Positions 24,367 to 31,601 of a stretch of DNA of 34,598 nucleotides are shown one piece after another. A model generated the notes under the pieces. It had not been told where the DNA came from, made no database searches, and saw only the letters and a list, made by a program, of their open reading frames with translations. How positions within the stretch are numbered: the first letter of the stretch is position 1; the number at the start of each line of letters is the position of its first letter. Location of the stretch: the NCBI GenBank assembly GCA_007130695.1, contig SLRZ01000034.1, positions 1-34,598 of the forward strand, read 5' to 3'. The DNA comes from Nitriliruptoraceae bacterium. Lineage in GTDB: Bacteria > Actinomycetota > Nitriliruptoria > Nitriliruptorales > Nitriliruptoraceae. The position numbers were made by a program, and so were the translations under genes.

Positions 24367-25728
24367 TCAGCTCAATGCGTCGAGCACGACGTCGACGAGG
24401 TCGGCGTCCTGGGCCGGCGGGACCGTTCGCAGGTCCAGCAGCACCCGCCCCTGTTCGAGGCGGACGATGACGGGCGGGTCGGCGGCGCGCAGCCGGCTCT
24501 CGAGACGTTCGGGCGGGGCTCCGGCCAGCGCGACGGCCCAGGAGTCGAGCTCCACCCCCGGCAGCGCACCGCCGCCCACGACCGTGCGCACCGACACGGC
24601 CTCCGCGCCGCCGCCGAGCTGGTCGGCCATCCAGCCGGCGCGTTCGCGCAGCCGTTGCTCGTCGGCGTGGAGCATCGCCATCACCGGCACGTCGGTCGGG
24701 ACGTCCGCGCGCAGGTGGGCCTCGAGCGTGGCCTCCATCGCGGCGCGCTGGAGCTTGTCGATCTGGAACGCCCGGGCCAGCGGATGGCGGATGCAGCGCA
24801 GCAGCAGATCGGCGCGCCCGGCGATCACCCCGGCCTGGGGGCCGCCCAGCAGCTTGTCGCCGGAGAAGATCACCAGGTCCGCGCCGGCGCGCACCGCCGA
24901 GGCCACCGACGGTTCCTCCGCGAGCGCCCCCGGCGCGTCGTGCAGCAGCCCGGAGCCGAGGTCGTAGGCGAACGGCACGCCCTCCTCCCGGCCGAGCTCG
25001 CCGAGCGCGCCGGCCGGGGTGTCCTCGGTGAAGCCGACCACCCGGTAGTTGGAGCGGTGGACCTTCAGCAGCAGCCCGGTGTCGTCACCGATGGCGGCCC
25101 GGTAGTCGGCCAGCCGGGTCGAGTTGGTCGTGCCGACCTCGTGCAGGTGGGTGCCCGCCGCGGCCATCACGTCGGGCAGCCGGTAGTTCTCGCCGATCTC
25201 GATCAGCTCGCCGCGGCTGACCACCACCTCACGGCCGCCGGCCAGCGCGGCGGTGACCAGCATCAGCGCGGCCGCACCGTTGTTGACCACGGTGGCGGCC
25301 TCGGTGCCGCAGGCCTCGGCGGCCAGTTCGCCGAGGTGGGCGGTGCGTGAGGCCCGCCGGCCGTCGGTGCGGTCGTACTCGATGGTGGTGTAGCCGCCGG
25401 CCTCGGCGACGGCTGCGCGCGCGGCCCCCGACAGCGGGGCCCGGCCGAGGTTGCCGTGCAGCACCACGCCGGTGGCGTTGACCACCCGGGACAGGCGACG
25501 GCCCCGGTGCGCGGCGAGTCGTTCGCCGGCGGCGACCACGATCTCGTCGGCGCGGGGGACCGGGCCGCCCGCCCGGATGCGGTCGCGCACCAGCGCGAGC
25601 TCCTCCTCGACCGCACGGGCGAACGGGCGTGGCCCGAAGGTCGAGAGGGCCTCGGCGGCGTCGTGGCGTTCGAGGACCGCCGCCACGTCGGGCAGCCGGG
25701 ACAGCCCGTCCCGTACGTCCGCGGCCAT
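24367..25728 (-). CDS. selA: L-seryl-tRNA(Sec) selenium transferase
   Basis: A 453-residue PLP enzyme that converts Ser-tRNA(Sec) to Sec-tRNA(Sec) with selenophosphate. The N-terminal tRNA-binding helical domain is present (about 8-80, LSRLPDVAAVL), followed by NATGVVLHGNLGRAPLS and VVNNGAAALMLV. The PLP lysine is Lys292 in IFSGDKLLGGPQAG, the hallmark motif of SelA, with HRSNYRVVGFTED earlier. The ATG at 25728 has AAGGAG 5 nt upstream. Length matches bacterial SelA. No selB, selD or tRNA-Sec gene lies in this window, although selA is often beside selB. It is divergent from the Nudix gene and convergent with the aminotransferase gene. The organism should have Sec proteins, or else this is a SelA-like paralogue; the motif strength favours true SelA. 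Confidence 0.93.
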   Translation of the reverse strand: MAADVRDGLSRLPDVAAVLERHDAAEALSTFGPRPFARAVEEELALVRDRIRAGGPVPRADEIVVAAGERLAAHRGRRLSRVVNATGVVLHGNLGRAPLSGAARAAVAEAGGYTTIEYDRTDGRRASRTAHLGELAAEACGTEAATVVNNGAAALMLVTAALAGGREVVVSRGELIEIGENYRLPDVMAAAGTHLHEVGTTNSTRLADYRAAIGDDTGLLLKVHRSNYRVVGFTEDTPAGALGELGREEGVPFAYDLGSGLLHDAPGALAEEPSVASAVRAGADLVIFSGDKLLGGPQAGVIAGRADLLLRCIRHPLARAFQIDKLQRAAMEATLEAHLRADVPTDVPVMAMLHADEQRLRERAGWMADQLGGGAEAVSVRTVVGGGALPGVELDSWAVALAGAPPERLESRLRAADPPVIVRLEQGRVLLDLRTVPPAQDADLVDVVLDALS

Positions 25729-25830
25729 GCTCGCTCCTTGTCGGCACACCGGCCGTGGAGGTGCACCCGGCCGGGGTCTCGCGCTGGGCGACAGCCAACC
25801 ACACGGGCCCGCCCGGGCCGGACCCGTCGC

Positions 25831-25836
25831 TAGCCT
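25831..25836 (+). promoter_or_regulatory. Candidate -10 for the Nudix gene
   Basis: TAGCCT, a TAnnnT hexamer identical to the one before the MBL gene, lies 29 nt before the Nudix ATG. A GGGAG ribosome site stands between them. Confidence 0.4.
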
Positions 25837-25865
25837 TTGAGCTCGGCGAGACGGGAGCGTGCCAC

Positions 25866-26750
25866 ATGGCGGAGCAGGCGGAGACCCCGGCGGGGCGACT
25901 GGTGGAGGAGACGGCGCCGTGCGTCGACGCCTCCACGATCGTGCTGCTGCGGGACGCGGCGGCGGGTGCCGATGACGGCGGTGACGGCACCGACGATGCA
26001 GGCGCCTGCGGCATCGAGGTGCTGCTGCTCGAACGCCACATCGAGTCGGACTTCGCCGGTGGTGCGCTGGTCTTCCCCGGCGGGAAGGTCGACCCGGCCG
26101 ACCGTGACCTGGCGCCGGAACGCTGGGAGGGGGCCGACCCGGCCCGCTGGCGGGAGGCGCTGGGGGCCGCGACCGACGAGGACGCCCTGGGGCTGCTGGT
26201 GGCCGCGGTGCGCGAGACCTTCGAGGAGGCCGACGTGATGCTGGCGAGGCGGGACGGTCGCCCGGTCACCGACGAGGATCTGGCCTCGCGCTCGTTCGCC
26301 GAGGCCCGCGCCCGGCTCTCGCGTCGCGGCGAGCCGTTCGACTGGCGCGACTGGCTGGCCGAGGAGGATCTCGTGCTCGACCTCGGGGCGCTGGCGCTGT
26401 GGTCCTGGTGGGTCACCCCGAAGGGGCAGCACAAGCGCTTCGACACGCGCTTCTTCGTCGCCACGCTGCCGCCCGGGCAGTCGGCGGCGCACGACGACGT
26501 GGAGATGACCTCGCTGCGGTGGTCGACGCCGCAGGCTGCGCTCGAGGCCCAGGCCGCGGGCACGACGACCGTGATCTATCCCACCCGCAAGAACCTCGAG
26601 GCGCTCTGCGGGCACGCGACCGCGGCGGAGGCCTGGCACGCCGCCGACCGGGGCGAGGTCGAGCAGCGCCGCATCGAACCGGAGATCGTCGAGGTCGACG
26701 GCCGCATCATGGTCCAGCATCCCTACGAGTCCGGCCCCGACCCGATCTGA
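25866..26750 (+). CDS. Nudix hydrolase of NUDT19 (RP2-like) type
   Basis: A 294-residue protein. The first part of the Nudix box, FPGGKVDP (70-77), is separated from the second part, RETFEEADV (116-124), by about 40 residues instead of about 7. Such an insertion inside the box is the mark of the NUDT19/RP2 subfamily, which hydrolyses CoA and acyl-CoA esters. The catalytic Glu residues 120-121 are present; Ala replaces the usual Gly after EE. The C-terminal part (WWVTPKGQHKRFDTRFFVA, YPTRKNLEAL) is typical of this group. It probably trims CoA-type pyrophosphates in the cytoplasm; the exact substrate is not shown. The ATG follows GGGAG at about 8 nt. An internal Gly/Asp-rich insertion (33-48) looks like a loop. 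The luciferase-like oxidoreductase gene follows 81 bp downstream on the same strand. Confidence 0.9.
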   Translation: MAEQAETPAGRLVEETAPCVDASTIVLLRDAAAGADDGGDGTDDAGACGIEVLLLERHIESDFAGGALVFPGGKVDPADRDLAPERWEGADPARWREALGAATDEDALGLLVAAVRETFEEADVMLARRDGRPVTDEDLASRSFAEARARLSRRGEPFDWRDWLAEEDLVLDLGALALWSWWVTPKGQHKRFDTRFFVATLPPGQSAAHDDVEMTSLRWSTPQAALEAQAAGTTTVIYPTRKNLEALCGHATAAEAWHAADRGEVEQRRIEPEIVEVDGRIMVQHPYESGPDPI

Positions 26751-26831
26751 CCCGCAGTCCCCGACCCGCCCCCGGGCTCCGGACGCCCGGCGGGGCGACG
26801 CCGACACCCACCGACGACAACGGAGAGACCA

Positions 26832-27794
26832 ATGGACCGCATCGGCACGAGCCTTCCCGCCGGCGACCTGCGCCTGCCCGAGCAGGTGGAGATGATCCGC
26901 CGCGCGGAACAGTTGGGCTACACCGACGTGTGGAGCAGCGAAGTCAACGCCACCGACGGGCTCACGATGCTGGCCGCCGCCACGTCGGTGACGGAGACCA
27001 TCCGGATGGGCACCGCGATCCTGCCGGTCTACACCCGCGGGCCGGGGCTGCTGGCGATGAGCATCGCCTCGATGGCGGAGCTCGCGCCCGGCCGGTTCCT
27101 CGCCGGGCTGGGCAGCTCGTCCAACATCATCATCGAGAACTGGAACGCGATGGCGTTCGACAAGCCCTACGGCCGCGTGCGCGACACGGTGGACTTCTGC
27201 AAGCAGGCGCTGACCGGCGAGAAGGTCACCGAGGCCTACGACACCTTCGAGGTGAAGGGCTTCCGACTGGGGGTCGTTCCGGAGCAGACCCCGCCGATCG
27301 TGGTCGCCGCCCTGCGCGAGGGGATGCTGCGCCTGGCCGGCAGCCGCGGTGACGGGGCGATCCTCAACTGGCTCTCGCCCGACGACACCCGCAAGGTCAC
27401 CGGGATCGTGCGCGAGGAGCACCCCGACCCCGAGATCGTCGCGCGGCTGTTCGTGCTGCCGAGCACCGACCGGGACCACGTGCGCCACGTGGCCGGCCGC
27501 GCCATCGCCGCCTACCTCAACGTGCCGGTCTACGCGAAGTTCCACCAGTGGCTCGGCCGCGGCGAGCAGCTGCAGCCGATGTGGGACAAGTGGGAGGAGG
27601 GCGACCGCAAGGGTGCGGTCGAGTCGATCCCCGACCAGGTCATCGACGAGCTGTTCATCCACGGCTCCGTGGAGGAGTGCAAGGAGAAGGTCCAGGCCTA
27701 CGTGGACGCGGGGATCAAGACGCCGGTGCTGGCCGTCACCGACGTCGGCGACAAGGGGCCGTGGCACTGGCTGGAGGCGTTCGCGCCCGGCTGA
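26832..27794 (+). CDS. LLM-class (F420-dependent) oxidoreductase
   Basis: A 320-residue luciferase-like TIM-barrel protein: MDRIGTSLPAGDLRLPEQVE at the start, AEQLGYTDVWSSE, then RMGTAILPVYTRGPGLLAMS and ELAPGRFLAGLGSSSNIIIE, and RLAGSRGDGAILNWLSPDD. These are the usual patterns of F420-binding LLM enzymes of actinobacteria, although FMN use cannot be excluded from sequence. The substrate is unknown; many members oxidise or reduce alcohols, aldehydes or enoates, and several act on acyl-CoA-linked compounds, which would suit the Nudix neighbour, but that link is guesswork. The ATG at 26832 follows GGAGAG at 5 nt. A 321-bp gap with several stem-loops follows. Confidence 0.92.
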   Translation: MDRIGTSLPAGDLRLPEQVEMIRRAEQLGYTDVWSSEVNATDGLTMLAAATSVTETIRMGTAILPVYTRGPGLLAMSIASMAELAPGRFLAGLGSSSNIIIENWNAMAFDKPYGRVRDTVDFCKQALTGEKVTEAYDTFEVKGFRLGVVPEQTPPIVVAALREGMLRLAGSRGDGAILNWLSPDDTRKVTGIVREEHPDPEIVARLFVLPSTDRDHVRHVAGRAIAAYLNVPVYAKFHQWLGRGEQLQPMWDKWEEGDRKGAVESIPDQVIDELFIHGSVEECKEKVQAYVDAGIKTPVLAVTDVGDKGPWHWLEAFAPG

Positions 27795-27937
27795 GGCTCT
27801 TGGCCTCGCCGAGGCATCGACTCACGGCACGCCCGTCCCATGGACGGGAACGGGCGTCGAACGCCCGGTCCGTGCGCTGCGTGCGGCCCTCCCCGACCAC
27901 CCCTTTCGTTCATCGGTAGCGGTCGCTACGGTGCACG

Positions 27938-28020
27938 AACCTCCTTCTGGTGACGGAGCGGGAGCCGTCCGGGCGGGAGAGGAATTCGGCGGTCCGATTC
28001 GTTCGGGCCGCCGTTTCCTT
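27938..28020 (+). ncRNA. Candidate small RNA with anti-Shine-Dalgarno 5' end
   Basis: TACGGT (27927-27932) is a TAnnnT -10 that would start transcription near 27938. The RNA would open with ACCTCCTTCT (27939-27948), almost the 3' tail of 16S rRNA. It could end at the hairpin 27980-28019, whose stem pairs CGGCGG with CCGCCG and AGGAA with TTCCT, followed by a short T-rich CTTG. A start, an end and a single-stranded CCUCC sequence are therefore all present, but the call rests on inspection alone and the chance of coincidence is real. Confidence 0.3.
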
Positions 28021-28101
28021 GTGCCCGGGGACGGCCAGCCCCGGGTCGCCGCCAGATCCGGACGGCCGTCCGCAATCCGGTCGCGATCGCGGCCCGGGTA
28101 C

Positions 28102-28107
28102 TAGCCT
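28102..28107 (+). promoter_or_regulatory. Candidate -10 of a leaderless promoter for the MBL gene
   Basis: TAGCCT ends 8 nt before the ATG at 28116, with no Shine-Dalgarno between, so the mRNA probably begins at or next to the start codon. Confidence 0.5.
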
Positions 28108-28115
28108 CGACGTCG

Positions 28116-29000
28116 ATGACCCACGATGATCTGACGCCGCCGCGCGATCCCCGGACCGACTGGCCGTTGCCCGCCTTCGGTCACATGCCACGGGTCGCCG
28201 ACCTCGACGAGCTCACGACCCGCGTCCTGGCGGACAACCCCTCGCCGATGACGCTGGACGGCACCAACACCTATGTCCTGGGCGCCCCCGGCACCGGTGC
28301 GGTCGCCGTGGTCGACCCGGGCCCCGACGACGCCCGACATCTCAAGCGGGTCCGGGAGGTCCTCGCGTCGCGTGACGCGGAGGTGGCGGCGGTCGTGGTG
28401 ACCCACCACCACCACGACCACGCCGAGGCCGCCAAGCCGTGGGCCGCGCGGTTCGGTTGCCCGGTGGTGGCCACCGCGCGCGACGTCGCGGGCGAGGCAG
28501 GGCGCCTGGTCGTCGACGGCGACACGGTCGACCTCCCCGGCCTCACGCTGGAGGTGGTGGCGACCCCCGGCCACACCCGCGACCACATCTCCCTGCGCCT
28601 GCCCACCGGCGTGGTACTCACCGGCGACCACGTGCTCGGCCGGGGGACCTCGGTCGTGCCCCACCCCGAGGGCGACCTGCTCGCCTACCTCGACAGCCTG
28701 CGCCGGGTCCACGACCTCGGACCCGATGCGCTCTACCCCGGCCACGGCCCGGAGCTGACCGAGGACCCCGAGGCGGTGCTGGACTACTACCGCGAGCACC
28801 GCGGGTTCCGGGAACGCCAGATCCTGGAGGTGCTCTCCGCGGGCCCGAGCAAGCCCCGCAACCTCGTCGAGGTGATCTACGCCGAGGTGGACAGGAAGCT
28901 CTGGCCGGCCGCGGAGGCCTCCACGCGCGCGACCCTGGCGGCCCTGGGTGCTCAGGGTCGGATCGTGCACACCGGCGACGACCGGGTCGGGCTGGTGTGA
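28116..29000 (+). CDS. MBL-fold metallohydrolase (LACTB2-like)
   Basis: A 294-residue metallo-beta-lactamase-fold protein. The HxHxDH motif is His97-His-His99-His-Asp101-His102 (THHHHDH), followed by the His in TPGHTRDHIS, Asp in TGDHVLG and His in LYPGHGP, so a full dizinc site is present. The C-terminal winged-helix-like part (FRERQILEVLSAGPSKPRNL, EASTRATLAAL) is as in LACTB2/RNase-Z-like hydrolases, some of which cleave RNA and others small esters. In mycobacteria the homologue (Rv3677c, as I recall) sits right after RidA and before crp; here it is separated by several genes and no crp follows. The ATG has no Shine-Dalgarno, and a leaderless start is likely. A short GC hairpin (29001-29013) follows the stop. 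Confidence 0.9.
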   Translation: MTHDDLTPPRDPRTDWPLPAFGHMPRVADLDELTTRVLADNPSPMTLDGTNTYVLGAPGTGAVAVVDPGPDDARHLKRVREVLASRDAEVAAVVVTHHHHDHAEAAKPWAARFGCPVVATARDVAGEAGRLVVDGDTVDLPGLTLEVVATPGHTRDHISLRLPTGVVLTGDHVLGRGTSVVPHPEGDLLAYLDSLRRVHDLGPDALYPGHGPELTEDPEAVLDYYREHRGFRERQILEVLSAGPSKPRNLVEVIYAEVDRKLWPAAEASTRATLAALGAQGRIVHTGDDRVGLV

Positions 29001-29173
29001 GCCGCCCGGCGGCTGGGCGGTGTCGCCTGGTCTGCCAGCACGGCGGATGCCGGGGTGGGGGTGGCCCGTCTGGTCGGAAATGACTGGCCCTCAAGGAGCC
29101 GCGTCACACCGCCGATGTTTCTGGGGCGGCCGCGTCATCTCCTCGATCCGGCGGCCGACAAGGCAGGTGTCGC

Positions 29174-31069
29174 ATGGCGGAGTTCCTCGACAGTTTCGAT
29201 GTCGAGCGCACCCAGCTGCTGGCCTCGCTGGCCCAGGTGGAGGACGTCTGGGGCCGCTTCCAGGAGCGGCGCGGGCTGGAGGTCCACGGCGCGGAACGTT
29301 CCGACAGCCTCATCGCGGGTGAGCTCTCCCTGGTGCGCCGCGACCTCGAGTCCACGGAGTTCACCGTCGGCATCTTCGGGCTGATCAAGCGCGGGAAGTC
29401 GACCCTTCTGAACGGATTGATCGGGCGCGAGGTCTCCTCGATGCACGTCACCCCGGAGACCGCGGTCCCCGTCTACGTCTCCTACGGCACCGACCCGGAG
29501 GCGATCGTCCACTTCGCCGACGGTTCGCGCAAGCACGTCGCCGCCGAAGAGGTCCACCAGTTCACCTCGCAGAAGGCGAACGCGAACAACCAACTCGGCG
29601 TCACGTTCGTCGAGCAGCAGGTCCCGGTCGGCTTCCTGCGCAACGGCACCCGCCTGATCGACACCCCCGGCCTCGACGACGCCGAGGCCGACGAGGTCTA
29701 CACGGAACGCACCCTGCAGGAACTCGACATCGTCGACGCGGGCATCGTGCTGTTCATGTCGCCCCCGACCGTGTCGGGCACGGAGCTCGGCTTCCTCGAG
29801 GAGATCGTCGCCCGTGACCTGAAGAAGACCTTCCTGGTCTGCAACATGTACCCGCAGCACTTCCACGACCCCGAGACCCGCGGCGCGGTCCTCGACTACG
29901 TCGGGAACCGCATCGTGGAGGCCAGCCGCAAGGCGGGTCGTGCCGGCGAGGTCCGGGTCTACCCGGTGTGTGCGCTGGAGGCCTGGGAGGCCCGCCAGAC
30001 CGACGACATCGACAAGTGGAAGCGCTCCGGCGCTGACCGACTGCTGCGTGATGTGGAGAACTACCTCTCCGACGTCGCCGGCCAGCAGGTCCTGCACGAC
30101 GCGGCCGATCGGATCGTCAAGGCCACCAAGATGGCCCGTGCCGAGGTCAAGATCCGCCAGCAGCTGCTCGACGACCCGGCCCAGCTGCAGACCTTCCGGT
30201 CCCAGCTCGACCTCAACATCGAGGATCTCGAGCGCCGGTTCGACGACGCGGTGTCGTTGGCGCTCACCGACGTCGCGCCGCTGAAGATGCGCATCCGCGG
30301 GCTCGTACTCCAGCCGTTCACCCGGGCCAAGAAGGACCTGGAGAACATGGAGACCCTCGAGCAGGTCGAGGCGTTCGCCGGGCGTTTCCGCCGGCAGCTG
30401 GAGGTCGCCGGCGAGCTCGCCTCGCGTCAGTTCTCAGAAGGCTTCGGCCATCTCGTCGAGCGGCTGCAGACCCAGCTGTCCAGCCAGTTCGAGGAAGTGA
30501 TGACCGACCTGGCGCCCAACCTGCCCAAGGTGCAGCTCTCCGCCAACGCCCTGCTGGTCACCCCCGACCAGATGCAGGCCATGCAGCGCTCGCAGCAGGA
30601 GTCCAAGACCCGCTCGCGCACCGGCGCCCTGGCCGGTGGCCTGGCCGGCGGTGGGGCGACGTTCGTGGCCGGCGCGGCCATGCTCGGCCCGATCGGCCTG
30701 ATCGGCGGCGCCCTGGTGGGCTGGAAGCTCCACAGCGTGGTGGCCGGTCAGCGAAACCTGGACCGCGCACGCCGCACGATCCTCGACCGGCTCGACGAGA
30801 TCGCCGCGGAACTGCTGCGCGATGTCGACGGGCAGGTCACCGGCGCGGTCGAGACCGTGCACGCCGCGGTGGAACGCCGCCGTCGTGCTTTCGCCGCCGA
30901 CCTCTACCAGCAGTTCGAGGTCGTCCAGGAGATCAGCGAGGATCCCTCGCGGCTGGAGGCGTACCGCCGCGACGCGGACCGGTTCATGCAGGCCTTCGAG
31001 GCCTGCGCCGCCCGCGCGCAGAAGGCGATCATCGCCGAGACGCCGGTCGCGGTGGCCGCCCAGGCGTGA
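29174..31069 (+). CDS. Bacterial dynamin-like GTPase
   Basis: A 631-residue dynamin-family protein. The G1 P-loop GLIKRGKST is at 69-77, a G2-like threonine in HVTPETAVPV (91-100), and G3 DTPG at 163-166 (LIDTPGLDDA). Where G4 (N/TKxD) is expected there is LVCNMYPQH (221-229), so the base-specificity motif is degenerate. A long helical region follows. A hydrophobic Gly/Ala hairpin at about 483-525 (AGGGATFVAGAAMLGPIGL) probably inserts in the membrane, and further helices form the trunk. It resembles IniA/IniC and other actinobacterial DLPs that remodel or repair the membrane. These usually come as pairs, but here only one is present. The ATG at 29174 follows GCAGG at about 6 nt. It is followed by a secreted miniprotein gene behind a palindrome-rich leader. 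Confidence 0.92.
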   Translation: MAEFLDSFDVERTQLLASLAQVEDVWGRFQERRGLEVHGAERSDSLIAGELSLVRRDLESTEFTVGIFGLIKRGKSTLLNGLIGREVSSMHVTPETAVPVYVSYGTDPEAIVHFADGSRKHVAAEEVHQFTSQKANANNQLGVTFVEQQVPVGFLRNGTRLIDTPGLDDAEADEVYTERTLQELDIVDAGIVLFMSPPTVSGTELGFLEEIVARDLKKTFLVCNMYPQHFHDPETRGAVLDYVGNRIVEASRKAGRAGEVRVYPVCALEAWEARQTDDIDKWKRSGADRLLRDVENYLSDVAGQQVLHDAADRIVKATKMARAEVKIRQQLLDDPAQLQTFRSQLDLNIEDLERRFDDAVSLALTDVAPLKMRIRGLVLQPFTRAKKDLENMETLEQVEAFAGRFRRQLEVAGELASRQFSEGFGHLVERLQTQLSSQFEEVMTDLAPNLPKVQLSANALLVTPDQMQAMQRSQQESKTRSRTGALAGGLAGGGATFVAGAAMLGPIGLIGGALVGWKLHSVVAGQRNLDRARRTILDRLDEIAAELLRDVDGQVTGAVETVHAAVERRRRAFAADLYQQFEVVQEISEDPSRLEAYRRDADRFMQAFEACAARAQKAIIAETPVAVAAQA

Positions 31070-31128
31070 GGCCCATCGGGCGCGGTGGTGGTCCGTCGGG
31101 GGTGCGTCTGGGGGCCCATGACTAGCCC

Positions 31129-31210
31129 GTGATCATGGAAAAGATGGCCCGAACGGGCCATACATCACCCAGCGTGATCATCCGATACTGAGAGTGAGCA
31201 CCTCTCTCAG
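31129..31210 (+). promoter_or_regulatory. Palindrome-rich leader/operator region ahead of the secreted miniprotein
   Basis: In 82 bp there are two direct copies of GTGATCAT (31129-31136 and 31174-31181, 45 bp apart). Between them lies a perfect inverted repeat ATGGCCCG-AA-CGGGCCAT (31144-31161), and after them a 7-bp stem CTGAGAG/CTCTCAG (31188-31210). GATACT (31184-31189) could be a -10. The region is A/T-richer than its surroundings, as regulatory DNA in this genome would be. Confidence 0.55.
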
Positions 31211-31246
31211 ATGGTCGCCCCGGCGATCCGGACACGGAGCAGTCCC

Positions 31247-31507
31247 ATGAGCCGCACCCCCGCCCGTCGCATCGGTCGACTCAAGAGCACCCTCGTGCTG
31301 GCCGCCCTGGCCGTGGGCATGGTCGGTGGCGCCGCGGCGCCGGCGCTGGCCGCACCGGCCGTCGACAGCCCACCCGGGTTCAGCCACGAGGCCTCCGGCC
31401 ACGGCATGGTGACCTCCTACGACGCGCGCAGCAACGCCCAGGGCCCACCGGTCGCCGAGGGCGCCGAGGGTGGCTTCACGATCCAGGCCTGGAGCTGGTT
31501 CCGCTGA
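31247..31507 (+). CDS. Small secreted protein of unknown function
   Basis: An 86-residue protein from the ATG at 31247 (GGAG 7 nt upstream). An Arg-rich n-region (MSRTPARRIGRLKS), a hydrophobic core (LVLAALAVGMVGGAAAPAL) and a likely cut after ALA give a Sec signal peptide of about 35 residues. The mature part is only about 50 residues: APAVDSPPGFSHEASGHGMV, a His/Ser/Gly-rich middle, and an aromatic end WSWFR. There is no cysteine, so no lipobox or disulfide. I do not recognise a family. Another ATG at 31211 in the same frame would lengthen the n-region by 12 residues but lacks a good ribosome site. It sits between a dynamin-like GTPase and a histidine kinase, behind a dense set of inverted repeats, so it seems to be specifically regulated. 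Confidence 0.7.
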   Translation: MSRTPARRIGRLKSTLVLAALAVGMVGGAAAPALAAPAVDSPPGFSHEASGHGMVTSYDARSNAQGPPVAEGAEGGFTIQAWSWFR

Positions 31508-31521
31508 GCCGGATCCGGCCC

Positions 31522-31527
31522 TAGCCT
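31522..31527 (+). promoter_or_regulatory. Candidate -10 for the histidine kinase gene
   Basis: TAGCCT, identical to other candidates in the window, lies 15 nt after the miniprotein stop and would give a leader of about 68 nt before the kinase GTG. Confidence 0.4.
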
Positions 31528-31601
31528 CGAACGACCCCGGTGACCCGCGGTGCGGGGAACCACCAGTCGCCGGGGCCGGACCCAGCCGTTCGGGACGTGC
31601 C

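Larger units (their letters stand above)
27795..28115 (+). other. Structured 321-bp intergenic region before the MBL gene
   Basis: No gene with convincing codon pattern is present; a 37-codon frame at 27839-27952 (CxxC, ending FW) is possible but unsupported. The stretch holds a 14-bp palindrome GTAGCG-GT-CGCTAC (27916-27929), a long stem-loop (27980-28019) and a third stem CCCGGGG/CCCCGGG (28024-28045), ending with TAGCCT at 28102-28107, the likely -10 of the MBL gene. Three hairpins in a row is unusual for this window. Confidence 0.45.

Noticed and set aside
27839-27952. 37-codon frame with CxxC and an aromatic end in the LLM-MBL gap
   Set aside because: There is no ribosome site, the composition is Pro/Arg/Gly-rich as in shadow frames, and it overlaps the palindrome and the candidate promoter.
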